From contig JACKPC010000003.1 of the NCBI GenBank assembly GCA_024233835.1, forward strand, positions 714,501 through 778,500: a stretch of 64,000 nt of DNA, in the 5' to 3' direction. A model generated the notes under the pieces. That model ran no database searches, had not been told where the DNA came from, and was given only the letters and a program-made list of their open reading frames with translations. Every line of letters starts with the position of its first letter. The first letter of the stretch is position 1. Of this stretch, positions 34,291 to 42,723 are shown in pieces. A program made the translations under genes and the position numbers. The stretch is from Leptospiraceae bacterium. Lineage in GTDB: Bacteria > Spirochaetota > Leptospiria > Leptospirales > Leptospiraceae.

Positions 34291-36726
34291 CTAAAAAACA
34301 ATAGACATACCAGCATTGATCTGGCGGGTAGGGCCGGGTTGTATACCTACAGGTAGTCTACCTGAGACATATTTTCTGTCCTGTAAATTTTTTGCATTAA
34401 TAAAAAGAGACCATTTTTCAACCGGATGACGGTATCCTATAGAAGCATTTACGAGTCCAAGCTCAGGAATAACACCTGTATTTCCATCCGGTGTTTCGTC
34501 GTTTGTATTCCAAACAAAATCATAGCTGATTCCATTATAATACTTATATTGAAAACCACCGGGTTGTAATTGCCTGTAGTTAGAAAGACTTGCATATTGC
34601 TTTCCAACATATTGGTATTCAGCTCTAATATAAAAACCATTGCTGTTTCTGGCACCGAATGCAATGGTTCCTGTATGTTCAGGAACATAAGGAAGCATTT
34701 TCCCATTGGTATCGGGATTAATAAGTTTACCGTGTTGATCGAATAACAGAGTCGGGACATTTAAAAAAACAATATTATTATTCTCATCGATGATATGGGG
34801 ATATTTTTCATAATCCAGAGAAGTCGCTTTCGTGTAGGTATAGATCAATTCTAAAGGAAGTTCCCATGACCAGTCTAAAAATTTTCCGAAATCAAAAGTA
34901 ATACTGCTTTCAAAACCGCGGTGTAAGGTATTACCGGAGTTTATGGGTCTCGAACCTGTTTCATTAGCTACTTCGGAGGTGTTGATTATCTGATCCCTAA
35001 AAAACATTACGTATGTTACTAATTCAGTATATAAGTAAGGCTTAATATCACCTCTCAAACCGGTTTCATAATTAGTCGAGGTTTCTGCACTCAGGCGGTA
35101 ATCCTCTCCGTAAGGACTAATGGCTGTTCCAAAAGTTGGTGGGGAAAAACCCTTATGAACCCCTGAAAACCAGGTAAATGTATTTGTAATATCATAAGTA
35201 ATTCCAAAACCGGGTAGGGCGATTTTGGTATGACCTTCTGTTCCCTGATTAACAAAGATAATATCTCCCACTTTTGAAGCTTTTTGCTCCTTTACATCTT
35301 TAGCTGTTGCATGTCTTCTGGTTGTATAAACTCCCTGAGACACATTTTCATAGCGAGCTCCCGGAATGATTTTCCATTTGGGGTTTAAGCTAATTCTGTC
35401 TTGAAAGTAAGCAGCATAAGCACGGATAAGTCTTTCCTGCTGGCTATAAGAATAACCACTTCGAATAAAGGGATAGTCGGGATATGGATTTAAAAAGTCA
35501 ATATTATTTTTTTCTCCATGAACTCTAAGCCCCATATCAACTTTATGTTTTAAGGAAGCGGTCTTAAATTTGCTTTGCAATTTGGTTTCAACTCCTCCTG
35601 TCTGAAATCCCTGGTTTCGCATTGGAGCCGAATTCTTCATATACATAATATCGCCCGGACGGTTTCCTATAGGGTAAGCTGCATAGGTCCTGTAAAGATT
35701 AGCGGGTGGAGGAGATGGAACTCCATATTTTGTAAGGTTATTTGTACTGAAGTCTTCTCTCTGCCAATCTCTTGAAGCAGTACTTGCATAAGCTTTGGTT
35801 ATGAGTTTATGATCTTTAGATATATCATATTCGTGACCTAAGACTCCTGCATTTCTGTCTACCTGCTTATAATCAAATTCAGCGGGATTTATTTTTTCAC
35901 TTTTCCAAAACATTGCCTGTGTAATCCCATGATAACTGGCTCTTGCTTTTTGTTGATGAATTCCAATTTTAAGAGAAATACTATGTTTCTCATTTAGCTC
36001 CTGGATAATTTTTATATTTCCTTCATTTACATTGAAAAAATTATAATCACGAAATCCATCCCCATGCTTATGTAAGAAAGAGACATCGAGAGCTGTCTTT
36101 CCAAAAGTTCCACCATATTGGGTAAAGTTAGAGAAATATCCATTTTCTCCGCCTATGGCTTTGGTTGAAAATTCAGGTTTCTTGGGAGGTTTTCTTGTGA
36201 TAAAGTTAATTACTCCTCCTATAGTAGAAGGTCCGAATAAAATGGCACCGGAACCCTTTACTACTTCTACACGCTCCATTCTATCAATTTGAGGAAAATA
36301 GTAGCTTTCCGGCTGACCGTAAGGACTTAAAGAAACTAATATACCATCTTCTAAAAAAAGAGTTTTCCTTGATTCCTCGTTAGAGACTCCTCGAAAGCCA
36401 ATGTTGGGAGTGAGACCGGCTGAATCCATAAAGCGAACTGAAGCACCGGGAACTCTTCTTAATACTTCCATGGCTTCTACCGGTTGGGTTTCTCGTAAAA
36501 ACTTCTTATCTATGAGAGTAGCAGAACCCGGGATATTTTTCATATCGTCTTTATTTTCGCCAATAACAAAAATTTGGGTCTTTGTTGAAAGTTTATCCCA
36601 CATTTTATCCTGCTCTTCCGGACTTAAGGTATTTTTTTCTTCCTCTTTTTTTTCTTCTTGAGAAAAGAGATAAAAAGGGGATATTAGTAAAAGAAAGATT
36701 ATTAAAAAGTGTTTAATATTTATCAT
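34291..36726 (-). CDS. TonB-dependent outer-membrane receptor (FecA-like)
   Basis: An outer-membrane gated channel of about 811 residues for an iron chelate or similar ligand. Signal peptide at the start (FLLLISPFYLFSQ); plug domain about 60-180 with 'GSATLIDKKFLRETQPVEAME', 'RRVPGASVRFMD' and 'VEVVKGSGAILFGPSTIGGVI'. A 22-strand-type barrel follows, with typical 'GFSPPTFGTAISPYGEDYRLSAE' and a C-terminal aromatic strand ending 'INAGMSIVF'. The ATG at 36726 is preferred over one at 36762: GGAG sits 6 bases upstream of it, it starts 1 base after the imelysin stop, and it gives a normal signal peptide. It lies in an operon behind a Fur-like box. Confidence 0.92.
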   Translation of the reverse strand: MINIKHFLIIFLLLISPFYLFSQEEKKEEEKNTLSPEEQDKMWDKLSTKTQIFVIGENKDDMKNIPGSATLIDKKFLRETQPVEAMEVLRRVPGASVRFMDSAGLTPNIGFRGVSNEESRKTLFLEDGILVSLSPYGQPESYYFPQIDRMERVEVVKGSGAILFGPSTIGGVINFITRKPPKKPEFSTKAIGGENGYFSNFTQYGGTFGKTALDVSFLHKHGDGFRDYNFFNVNEGNIKIIQELNEKHSISLKIGIHQQKARASYHGITQAMFWKSEKINPAEFDYKQVDRNAGVLGHEYDISKDHKLITKAYASTASRDWQREDFSTNNLTKYGVPSPPPANLYRTYAAYPIGNRPGDIMYMKNSAPMRNQGFQTGGVETKLQSKFKTASLKHKVDMGLRVHGEKNNIDFLNPYPDYPFIRSGYSYSQQERLIRAYAAYFQDRISLNPKWKIIPGARYENVSQGVYTTRRHATAKDVKEQKASKVGDIIFVNQGTEGHTKIALPGFGITYDITNTFTWFSGVHKGFSPPTFGTAISPYGEDYRLSAETSTNYETGLRGDIKPYLYTELVTYVMFFRDQIINTSEVANETGSRPINSGNTLHRGFESSITFDFGKFLDWSWELPLELIYTYTKATSLDYEKYPHIIDENNNIVFLNVPTLLFDQHGKLINPDTNGKMLPYVPEHTGTIAFGARNSNGFYIRAEYQYVGKQYASLSNYRQLQPGGFQYKYYNGISYDFVWNTNDETPDGNTGVIPELGLVNASIGYRHPVEKWSLFINAKNLQDRKYVSGRLPVGIQPGPTRQINAGMSIVF

Positions 36727-36727
36727 A

Positions 36728-37897
36728 TTAGTCTCCATCTCCCCTACCGAGACCGGAATCAAAATTAGTACCTGTGACTCCTGCTAATTCTACAGTCAGG
36801 AGTATTTTTAATTCATTTAAAATCTTAATTAAGTTTTTTATATTACTTATGTTACCTGTAGATATATCAGAACTTAAATTAATAATGGCTTTAGTTTGAG
36901 TGATGGCTTCACTCATTTTTCCTTGAATTCGTTTGTCGAGATCAGGGTTATAATAACTAACATAAGTAGAAAGTCCTTCTCCTGTTCCACCGGTATAGAA
37001 CTGTTGTAAACCGCTGAGATTCATCTCTATATCAGAAATACTCAAATTTGAAAATCGGGATTCAACATTTGTAGATCTAATAACTCCAGCCGAGTCTACT
37101 GATATTCCTGTCGGATATCCTAGCTTACTGTCTTTTATAGTTTCAACAAGATTAACGATTTGTTTAATGAGTAAGTCTAATAATTCTTTTTCTGTTTTAT
37201 AAGTTGTATTACTTGCATCACCGGCAGTTTGCATAATAAGGGAGTAACTATTATCTGCTTTTGGATTCCAGCGAATAAGAAGATTTGCAATACGGTTATA
37301 ATTTAGTTTCATAATTTCTTTTAAATAACTAAGTTTTCTTCCGCTTAACGATAAGCAAATACTGGCTGCATCACTTGAACCCGTTCCATTATCGAATAGT
37401 AGGAATTCTATTGCCGGAAGGCCGGTTTCATTTCCACTTTTTGTTGCAATCACAGTTTCATCTATAGTTTCTGTACCCGAAATAAATGTATTGATCGAAG
37501 TTGTATTAGGAGGATTAAGTTGATAACTCGAAGGCCAGGAATCCAGAGAAGTATATATACTGGAGGGACCAAATTGTATTACTTCACTTTTCTTCAAAGA
37601 ATAAAAAACTTCTTTCCATTGGTTTTGTAGAGTTAATAAATTGCCGGTATTGGAAGAGCAATTATCCTGAAGACTATCAATACTGTTTTTAAGGACAGTC
37701 GTTTTTTGTTCAAGATCAACATAGGATGTATAAATAATATTTTCTGATAGGTTTTTAAAAAGGGGTTTTGCATTAAAGCTATTGAAAAGATAAGCGAAAT
37801 AGCCAAAAATTCCGGCTTCACCAGATTTTTCTCCTTTTTTTTCGGAACAATTACTGAAGCTGAAGAAAAGAATAATTATAAAAGTGATAGTTCTCAT
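36728..37897 (-). CDS. Imelysin-family (LruB-like) lipoprotein
   Basis: A 389-residue lipoprotein (lipobox FSNC, Cys about 17) with an imelysin domain over about 45-380. Visible hallmarks are 'LTLQNQWKEVFYSLKKSEVIQFGP' (split here for reading: 'NQWKEVFYSLKKSE', 'FGPSS') in the first bundle and 'GLPAIEFLLFD' (about 158-168), which replaces the GxHxIE-type motif. Imelysins are iron-regulated periplasmic or surface proteins thought to handle iron; LruB of Leptospira is one. The placement directly ahead of a TonB receptor, with coupled stop and start, strongly supports a shared uptake role. GGAG lies upstream of the ATG. No protease activity is expected despite the old M75 name. Confidence 0.85.
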   Translation of the reverse strand: MRTITFIIILFFSFSNCSEKKGEKSGEAGIFGYFAYLFNSFNAKPLFKNLSENIIYTSYVDLEQKTTVLKNSIDSLQDNCSSNTGNLLTLQNQWKEVFYSLKKSEVIQFGPSSIYTSLDSWPSSYQLNPPNTTSINTFISGTETIDETVIATKSGNETGLPAIEFLLFDNGTGSSDAASICLSLSGRKLSYLKEIMKLNYNRIANLLIRWNPKADNSYSLIMQTAGDASNTTYKTEKELLDLLIKQIVNLVETIKDSKLGYPTGISVDSAGVIRSTNVESRFSNLSISDIEMNLSGLQQFYTGGTGEGLSTYVSYYNPDLDKRIQGKMSEAITQTKAIINLSSDISTGNISNIKNLIKILNELKILLTVELAGVTGTNFDSGLGRGDGD

Positions 37898-37919
37898 GTA
37901 ACTCCTTAAAGAACAAGAA

Positions 37920-37940
37920 GAAGCTGCAATCTGCAGCTTC
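37920..37940 (-). promoter_or_regulatory. Intra-operon hairpin between NHL and imelysin genes
   Basis: A perfect 9-bp stem (GAAGCTGCA with TGCAGCTTC) around a 3-base loop, followed on the minus strand by TTCTTGTTCTTT. It is 20 bases after the NHL-gene stop. The T-tract is interrupted, so partial termination or mRNA-stability control within the operon is more likely than full termination. Confidence 0.55.
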
Positions 37941-37960
37941 CATTGTATATTTTGAAAGAT

Positions 37961-39175
37961 TTAAAGTCCTGTAATTTTACGGATCGTGCTATAATCATCT
38001 GCAGCAGCTTCAGCAATCTTTTTTGAAGCTACATCTGTAATGTAGAGTGTCTTGTTGTTATAGTAGATACCAATCGGATTGTAAAATTTAGCACTTGTTG
38101 TAGAACCATCCTCTCTTCCTTTCCCTTTACCACCTGCTATTGTACTTACAGTTCCATCTTTTGTAATTTTACGAATAGCAAAGTTTCCGGAGTCAGCCAC
38201 ATAGAAGTTTCCACTTTCATCCAGGGTAATCATATAAGGGGAGTTAAATCGAGCAGCAGTTCCTTTGCCATCGATAAAATCTTTTGCAGAATCTCCACCA
38301 GCATCGGAACCGGCAAAGGTAGAAACCTGTTTTGTAGATGGGTTATATTTTCTAATACAATGATTTCCTTTATCAACAATATATACATTTCCATCGGAGT
38401 CTGCGATTACACCTTTCGGACCGTTAAATTTGGCTGTAGTGGCCAGTCCATCAGTGGCAATTGGAGTTCCGCCGGTAGGAGAACTACCTCCTGTGGGTTT
38501 TTCTCCGGCAAGTGTAGTTATGGTACCATTGCTGATGTTTACTTCGCGAACATTATAGCCACCAGCTTCACCAATGACCAGTTTATTGTTCGCATAACGT
38601 ATACCTTCCGGTTTAAAATACCTGTTGGTTCCATTTGAACCATCAATTGTTTCTCTTACGGATGGTTTATCTTTTCCACTGAACAGAGATATGGTATTGT
38701 TATTGTTCGTATCAATTTTAATAATGTTATGACCTTCGAAATAACCATTGCTTGCAGTGCTGCTTCCTGTATTGGAAACAAAGACAATACCATTCGGTCC
38801 GGCTGTAATTCCTTCCGGGTTATTAAAAATAGATACATCAGAAGAATTGCCGTTTGAGCTAAGAATAGTGCTTACTGTGCTTTCATTTACAACCTTAATA
38901 ACCCTATTGTTTTTGCTATCTGCTACATAGATAATACCATTTGAGTCTACAGCCAGATCTTCGGGCTGGTTTAAAATAGACTTTGAGTCCTTACCACTTT
39001 CGCTTAAACTTAAGGTACTTACCTGGATTGTACTGCTGCTGGTATTTTGGCTTGAGAGTAAGACGGCAGCAATGGCCATATTATTATCATTTTTCTCTTT
39101 TTTGGTATTACATACAAGCAGTGTAACGCTTAGTAATACAAGCATAATAAAATTTAGAATTATTCTAATATTCAT
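37961..39175 (-). CDS. NHL-repeat beta-propeller lipoprotein
   Basis: A 404-residue lipoprotein (lipobox LLVC, Cys about 22). Residues about 65-400 are NHL repeats: 'PEDLAVDSNGIIYVADSKNN', 'NPEGITAGPNGIVFVSNTG', 'GPKGVIADSDGNVYIVDKGN', 'SPYMITLDESGNFYVADSGN' and 'NPIGIYYNNKTLYITDVAS'. Together they make a five- or six-bladed propeller, a binding platform rather than an enzyme. It is the first gene behind the Fur-like box, so it is probably made under iron limitation together with the imelysin and TonB receptor. Whether it binds iron, a chelator or another protein is unknown; its conserved position would be the best test. Confidence 0.85.
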   Translation of the reverse strand: MNIRIILNFIMLVLLSVTLLVCNTKKEKNDNNMAIAAVLLSSQNTSSSTIQVSTLSLSESGKDSKSILNQPEDLAVDSNGIIYVADSKNNRVIKVVNESTVSTILSSNGNSSDVSIFNNPEGITAGPNGIVFVSNTGSSTASNGYFEGHNIIKIDTNNNNTISLFSGKDKPSVRETIDGSNGTNRYFKPEGIRYANNKLVIGEAGGYNVREVNISNGTITTLAGEKPTGGSSPTGGTPIATDGLATTAKFNGPKGVIADSDGNVYIVDKGNHCIRKYNPSTKQVSTFAGSDAGGDSAKDFIDGKGTAARFNSPYMITLDESGNFYVADSGNFAIRKITKDGTVSTIAGGKGKGREDGSTTSAKFYNPIGIYYNNKTLYITDVASKKIAEAAADDYSTIRKITGL

Positions 39176-39218
39176 ATTTTCCTTCCTATTTAAGAGTCTT
39201 GAACTCTTTTTATCTAAA

Positions 39219-39233
39219 TGAGAATGAGTATCA
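39219..39233 (-). promoter_or_regulatory. Fur-box-like operator of the iron-uptake operon
   Basis: On the minus strand TGATACTCATTCTCA matches the 7-1-7 Fur consensus TGATAATnATTATCA at all but two of the 14 defined positions. It lies 44-58 bases upstream of the NHL gene ATG and just downstream of a TTGACA -35 element, an ideal place for repression. Together with the imelysin and TonB genes this makes iron control likely. Confidence 0.7.
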
Positions 39234-39237
39234 ATAG

Positions 39238-39267
39238 CAACTAAATAAGGAAGAGGATTTTTGTCAA
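39238..39267 (-). promoter_or_regulatory. Putative promoter of the iron-uptake operon
   Basis: TTGACA on the minus strand (39267-39262) is a perfect -35. The best -10 at 18-base spacing is the weak TAGTTG (39243-39238). The Fur-like box follows directly. Confidence 0.45.
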
Positions 39268-39332
39268 GGAAAAATAGGAAAAACTGTTAATAAAGGACTC
39301 GACCTAATTTAAAAAGTCAGGTCTTTCAGTGA

Positions 39333-39493
39333 TATACAGTCCATATCATAGTAATAATACAGTCCGTATTATAGTAATGAAACGGTCTGTATTATAGTAA
39401 TGAAACGGTCTGTATTATAGTAATGAAACGGTCTGTATTATAGTAATGAAACGGTCTGTATTATAGTAATGATACAGTCTGTATATCAGTTAT
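39333..39493. repeat. 23-bp tandem repeat array, seven units
   Basis: Seven contiguous 23-bp units. Units 3-6 (39379-39470) are four identical copies, each GAAACGGTCTGTATTATAG plus TAAT; units 1, 2 and 7 are diverged. Unit 7 contains the palindrome ATACAG-T-CTGTAT, which is only half conserved in the others. There are no spacers, so it is not CRISPR. The array fills much of the 375-base gap between lgt and the NHL lipoprotein gene, about 100 bases upstream of the Fur-like box. The same family occurs at 10633-10701. Confidence 0.92.
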
Positions 39494-39495
39494 AT

Positions 39496-39530
39496 AGAAA
39501 AAAGGAAGGGCGATATAGGGAATCGCCCTT
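39496..39530 (-). terminator. Rho-independent terminator of lgt
   Basis: A perfect 9-bp stem (AAGGGCGAT 39506-39514 with ATCGCCCTT 39522-39530), a 7-base loop, then CCTTTTTTCT on the minus strand. It lies 21 bases after the lgt stop. Confidence 0.85.
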
Positions 39531-39550
39531 TGTATCTTCAGAGCGATTTT

Positions 39551-40327
39551 TTAGTTTGAAAGCTTCGGCTTTCTAAGTAAAAAAACCATGTAAAAAGAAA
39601 TCAGCACTACGGGTAAACTCAACCACTGTCCCATAGTAAAAGTAGGGCGAATCGCCATCATTTCACTCTGGTATTCCTTTACAAATTCGATAAGGATTCG
39701 AATCATGAAGTAGATTCCGAGAAAAAGGAAGAGAAAGAAGCCCGGTTTTCGTTTTTCTTTCTGTTTTTTATACAGGAAGTAGAAGCTCGGAAACATGATA
39801 AAGAGGGCTATGGCTTCGTATAGCTGGGTCGGGTGCCGGGGAAGGTTATCGACTTTTAAGAAGGTGATGGCCCAGGGCACGTCGGTAGGTCTTCCGATAA
39901 TTTCTGAATTAAAAAAGTTTCCCATACGAATACAGGCCCCGGTGATTCCTACAGAGGAGGCTATCATATCGGCAATTTCAAAAAATGATTCTTTATATTT
40001 ATGACAAAAAAGCCAGAGACCGAAAAGGGCTCCCAGTACTCCACCGTGGCTTGCAAGCCCGCTTCCGATTTCGAAAATTCGCATGGGGTTATGGATAAAA
40101 GCTGAAGGTTCATAAAAGATCAGGTGAACAAGGTGGGCACCGATTACAAGACTGATGACGATCCGAATAAAGATCTTGTCGGGATAATCGTTTGGTAGTC
40201 CTTTTTCTCTCAAGAACTTGGATACCAAAAAATAGGCAGCAAAGAGGCCGGTGGCAAAAAGTAAGCTATAATAGCGTAGTTTGACAATTTTTAAATCTAA
40301 TAAAACCGGGTCAATATTCCAGTTCAT
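39551..40327 (-). CDS. lgt: Prolipoprotein diacylglyceryl transferase
   Basis: Integral inner-membrane enzyme of 258 residues that moves a diacylglyceryl group from phosphatidylglycerol to the lipobox cysteine, the first step in lipoprotein maturation. Seven membrane helices are visible. Conserved elements: 'YYSLLFATGLFAAYFL' near the start, 'HLVHLIFYEP', 'GLASHGGVLGALFGLWLF' with the essential His-Gly-Gly region (about 91-108), 'RMGNFFNSEIIGRPTDVPWAI' (signature, about 136-156) and 'RHPTQLYEA'. GGAG precedes the ATG. Its importance fits a window with more than a dozen lipoproteins. It ends at its own terminator. Confidence 0.97.
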   Translation of the reverse strand: MNWNIDPVLLDLKIVKLRYYSLLFATGLFAAYFLVSKFLREKGLPNDYPDKIFIRIVISLVIGAHLVHLIFYEPSAFIHNPMRIFEIGSGLASHGGVLGALFGLWLFCHKYKESFFEIADMIASSVGITGACIRMGNFFNSEIIGRPTDVPWAITFLKVDNLPRHPTQLYEAIALFIMFPSFYFLYKKQKEKRKPGFFLFLFLGIYFMIRILIEFVKEYQSEMMAIRPTFTMGQWLSLPVVLISFYMVFLLRKPKLSN

Positions 40328-40420
40328 TTTCCAAAGTCTCCTTTTTAAAGGTTTATTTTTTGTTTTTTAGTGAAGGTGAACCTTACTTATCCTGTGTCTC
40401 ACAACAGAAAAACGAAGGAA

Positions 40421-40756
40421 CTATTCTCGTTTACTTCTTGCTTTTCCAATTTTTTCGAGAATGAAAAGTGCCAGAAAAGCCCCCAATGTTGCCACAATAA
40501 TATTTACCCTTGAAAGTTGTGTGGTACCAATTTTGGGTGACATGAGCCACATGACAAAATCCCGTATGGGACTCTGTGTAAGCAGGATGAGCACGGCTCC
40601 AAAGGAAGCGATGATAGTACCTCCCAAAAAGCCACCGAATATTTCTTTTTTCTGGTAAAAGAAAAAATACCAGGAAACGATGGAAGAAATGCTCACTAAA
40701 AAAATAATGTCAATTAAGAAGATAAACGGGTTCTGAAACGTAGTAAGTATGAGCAT
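40421..40756 (-). CDS. Small conserved-looking membrane protein
   Basis: About 111 residues with three hydrophobic helices (about 10-30, 43-62, 85-104). The second has small residues ('GGFLGGTIIASFGAVLIL') and the C-terminus is basic ('EKIGKARSKRE'). This resembles the general look of YeaQ/GlsB-type small membrane proteins but I cannot place it in a family. The ATG at 40756 is preferred to one at 40777, because the longer reading would overlap the start of the divergent aroE. Neither has a clear ribosome-binding site. Confidence 0.5.
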   Translation of the reverse strand: MLILTTFQNPFIFLIDIIFLVSISSIVSWYFFFYQKKEIFGGFLGGTIIASFGAVLILLTQSPIRDFVMWLMSPKIGTTQLSRVNIIVATLGAFLALFILEKIGKARSKRE

Positions 40757-40762
40757 AAAACA

Positions 40763-41656
40763 ATGAAAAATACACAAAGTATAAATAGCAAAACAAAAAT
40801 TTTTGGTATCTTCGGATATCCTTTAGGGCATACTCTTTCTCCCCTGATTCATAACGGCCTTTTTCAGGAATTTGAGCTGGATGCACTATATCTCGTCTTT
40901 GAGTCAAAAGAACCGGCTAAGATTCTGAATGCCTGTAGCGGAATCGGTTTAGAGGGTGTTTCGGTTACTATTCCCTTTAAAGAATGGGCCTACGAAACTG
41001 CTACTGAAAGGGATCCGGCTTCTGAGTATATGAAAGCTGCTAATACTCTGATTCGAACCGAAACGGGTTTTAAAGCCTATAATACCGACGGAATCGGGGC
41101 TTTAAATTCTATCCTTCGTTATGTTCCGGGTTTTTTTGAAAATACGGTAGGAGATATTTATCTCGTTGGAAGCGGGGGAAGTGCAAGGGGAATTGCTTTC
41201 GCTCTCGTTTCTCATGGTTTGCAGGAAAAAAAACTAAGAATTGTAGCTCGAAATCAAGAAAAAGCTGAAAATCTGATTCAGGACTTAAACCAAATCAAAA
41301 AGAATGCAGCTTCTTATCTTCCTCTTGAATCCCTTCTTGATACAAAAAACACAGAAAACATTTCTTTATTGATTAACACCAGCCCTTTAGGAATGAAAGG
41401 AGTGGAAGGAACACTTCCTATTTCCAATGAACTTTTAGATAGAACCCATTCCGTTTTTGATATCGTTTACAATCCTCTTGAAACAGCACTTTTAAAACAG
41501 GCAAAAGGGCTCGCGAGGGTTTTAATTCCGGGTTACGAAATGCTCATCTACCAGGCCATGGAACAGTTTTTCCTATTTACGGAGATTCGACCGACTGAGG
41601 AGCTAATTGAAAAAGTCCGAAATCGGGTGCTCGATGCTTTAAATAAGAAGTTGTAA
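40763..41656 (+). CDS. aroE: Shikimate dehydrogenase
   Basis: NADPH-dependent reduction of 3-dehydroshikimate in aromatic amino-acid synthesis. 297 residues, slightly longer than E. coli AroE. Motifs: 'GYPLGHTLSPLIHNGLF' (substrate loop, about 18-34), 'GVSVTIPFKEWAY' with the catalytic Lys (about 76), 'ANTLIRTETGF' and 'NTDGIGALNS' with the catalytic Asp (about 111). The nucleotide-binding loop is 'YLVGSGGSARGIAFAL' and the end has 'YEMLIYQAMEQFFLFT'. It heads an aroE-hisZ-purA run with short gaps of about 30 bases. Confidence 0.96.
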   Translation: MKNTQSINSKTKIFGIFGYPLGHTLSPLIHNGLFQEFELDALYLVFESKEPAKILNACSGIGLEGVSVTIPFKEWAYETATERDPASEYMKAANTLIRTETGFKAYNTDGIGALNSILRYVPGFFENTVGDIYLVGSGGSARGIAFALVSHGLQEKKLRIVARNQEKAENLIQDLNQIKKNAASYLPLESLLDTKNTENISLLINTSPLGMKGVEGTLPISNELLDRTHSVFDIVYNPLETALLKQAKGLARVLIPGYEMLIYQAMEQFFLFTEIRPTEELIEKVRNRVLDALNKKL

Positions 41657-41687
41657 GAAAATACCTAGTTAATACTCTGGTAATGTT

Positions 41688-42695
41688 TTGAACACAGAAT
41701 ACAGGATCGACTCGGAAAATAAATGGATTCCCGATGGTTTCCATTTCCTCGGACCCGAAGCTGCAAAGAAAAGAAGAAGACTTCTCTTAACAGCCCGGAC
41801 CTTTTTTGAAGAACAGGGCTTTTTAGAAGTAATTCCTCCCGCCTTCGATTTTAGTTCTACATTCTATTCACATCTTTCTTCGGGAGAAAGAGATTCTATT
41901 TTAAAACTCAAAGACTTGAATGGGTATGAAGTTTCGCCCAGTGTAGATTTGACTCTGCAAGTCGTAAAGGGTATGGCGGGTTTTGCCCGTAAGAATGAGG
42001 ACAACCGGGTATTCTACACCGGAAAAGTCATTAAGGATAATCGCAGAGAGAATGCAGATAGACGGGAGTTTCAACAATTTGGTGTAGAAATTCTCGGTAG
42101 TTCCGGCTATGATACCCTTTTGGAGCTTTTCTTTTCTATCGATGGACTCATGTCAAAGCTCGGAATCGAGGGGAATCAATTTACTCTTGTATTAGGAAAT
42201 GTGCAGGTTTATTCCGGTCTTGCCCGTTGTATGGGTCTGGATACTGGAGATATGCAAAAGCTCTCTCAACTTGTCTATGCCAAGAACAGGCTGGATATGC
42301 ACGCATTTTTAGAAGAAAAAGGTGTAGGAAAAGAATTTGGAAGAACTCTGGATAAGATGCTTCTTTCCTTCTCTTTAGATGAGATTAAACCGGATCTTCT
42401 TAAAGTTTCCGAGAAAAATTCTCTGGGTCTCGAAGTCTGCATCGCTGAAACAGAAAAAATTTTACAGGCAAATTCTAAGTTAAAACATTTGGAACTCTGT
42501 CTGGATTATTCTTTACTTCGGGATTTGGACTATTATACAGGCTTTGTATTTCATGCTTATGTTAGTGGGATTCCTATGCCTGTTTTTATGGGAGGTGCTT
42601 ATGATCACCTCTACGAAAAGTTTTCCGGGGTTCAAAAAAACGCCTGTGGTTTTGCATTAAACCTTGAATTATTACAGATTCTTTTAGATAAATAA
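41688..42695 (+). CDS. hisZ: ATP phosphoribosyltransferase regulatory subunit (HisZ)
   Basis: A 335-residue paralogue of histidyl-tRNA synthetase that lacks the anticodon-binding domain. Its class II core shows 'RRRLLLTARTFFEEQGFLEVIPPAFDF' split as motif 1, 'FYTGKVIKDNRRENADRREFQQFGVEILG' as motif 2, and 'DYYTGFVFHAYV' with 'MGGAYDHLYEKFS' near the end. HisZ activates the short form of HisG in the first step of histidine synthesis, so a short hisG must exist elsewhere; it is not in this window. The start is TTG at 41688. Being next to purA fits the purine-histidine metabolic link. Confidence 0.85.
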   Translation: MNTEYRIDSENKWIPDGFHFLGPEAAKKRRRLLLTARTFFEEQGFLEVIPPAFDFSSTFYSHLSSGERDSILKLKDLNGYEVSPSVDLTLQVVKGMAGFARKNEDNRVFYTGKVIKDNRRENADRREFQQFGVEILGSSGYDTLLELFFSIDGLMSKLGIEGNQFTLVLGNVQVYSGLARCMGLDTGDMQKLSQLVYAKNRLDMHAFLEEKGVGKEFGRTLDKMLLSFSLDEIKPDLLKVSEKNSLGLEVCIAETEKILQANSKLKHLELCLDYSLLRDLDYYTGFVFHAYVSGIPMPVFMGGAYDHLYEKFSGVQKNACGFALNLELLQILLDK

Positions 42696-42723
42696 GAAGG
42701 AAGTTTAGAGTAAGGAGAAACTT

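Noticed and set aside
34449..34760. Overlapping ORF of 103 codons inside the TonB receptor gene
   Set aside because: It is a different-frame shadow of a well-supported gene with no start signal.
39333..39493. CRISPR array
   Set aside because: Units are directly contiguous with no spacers, only 23 bases long, and no cas genes are present.
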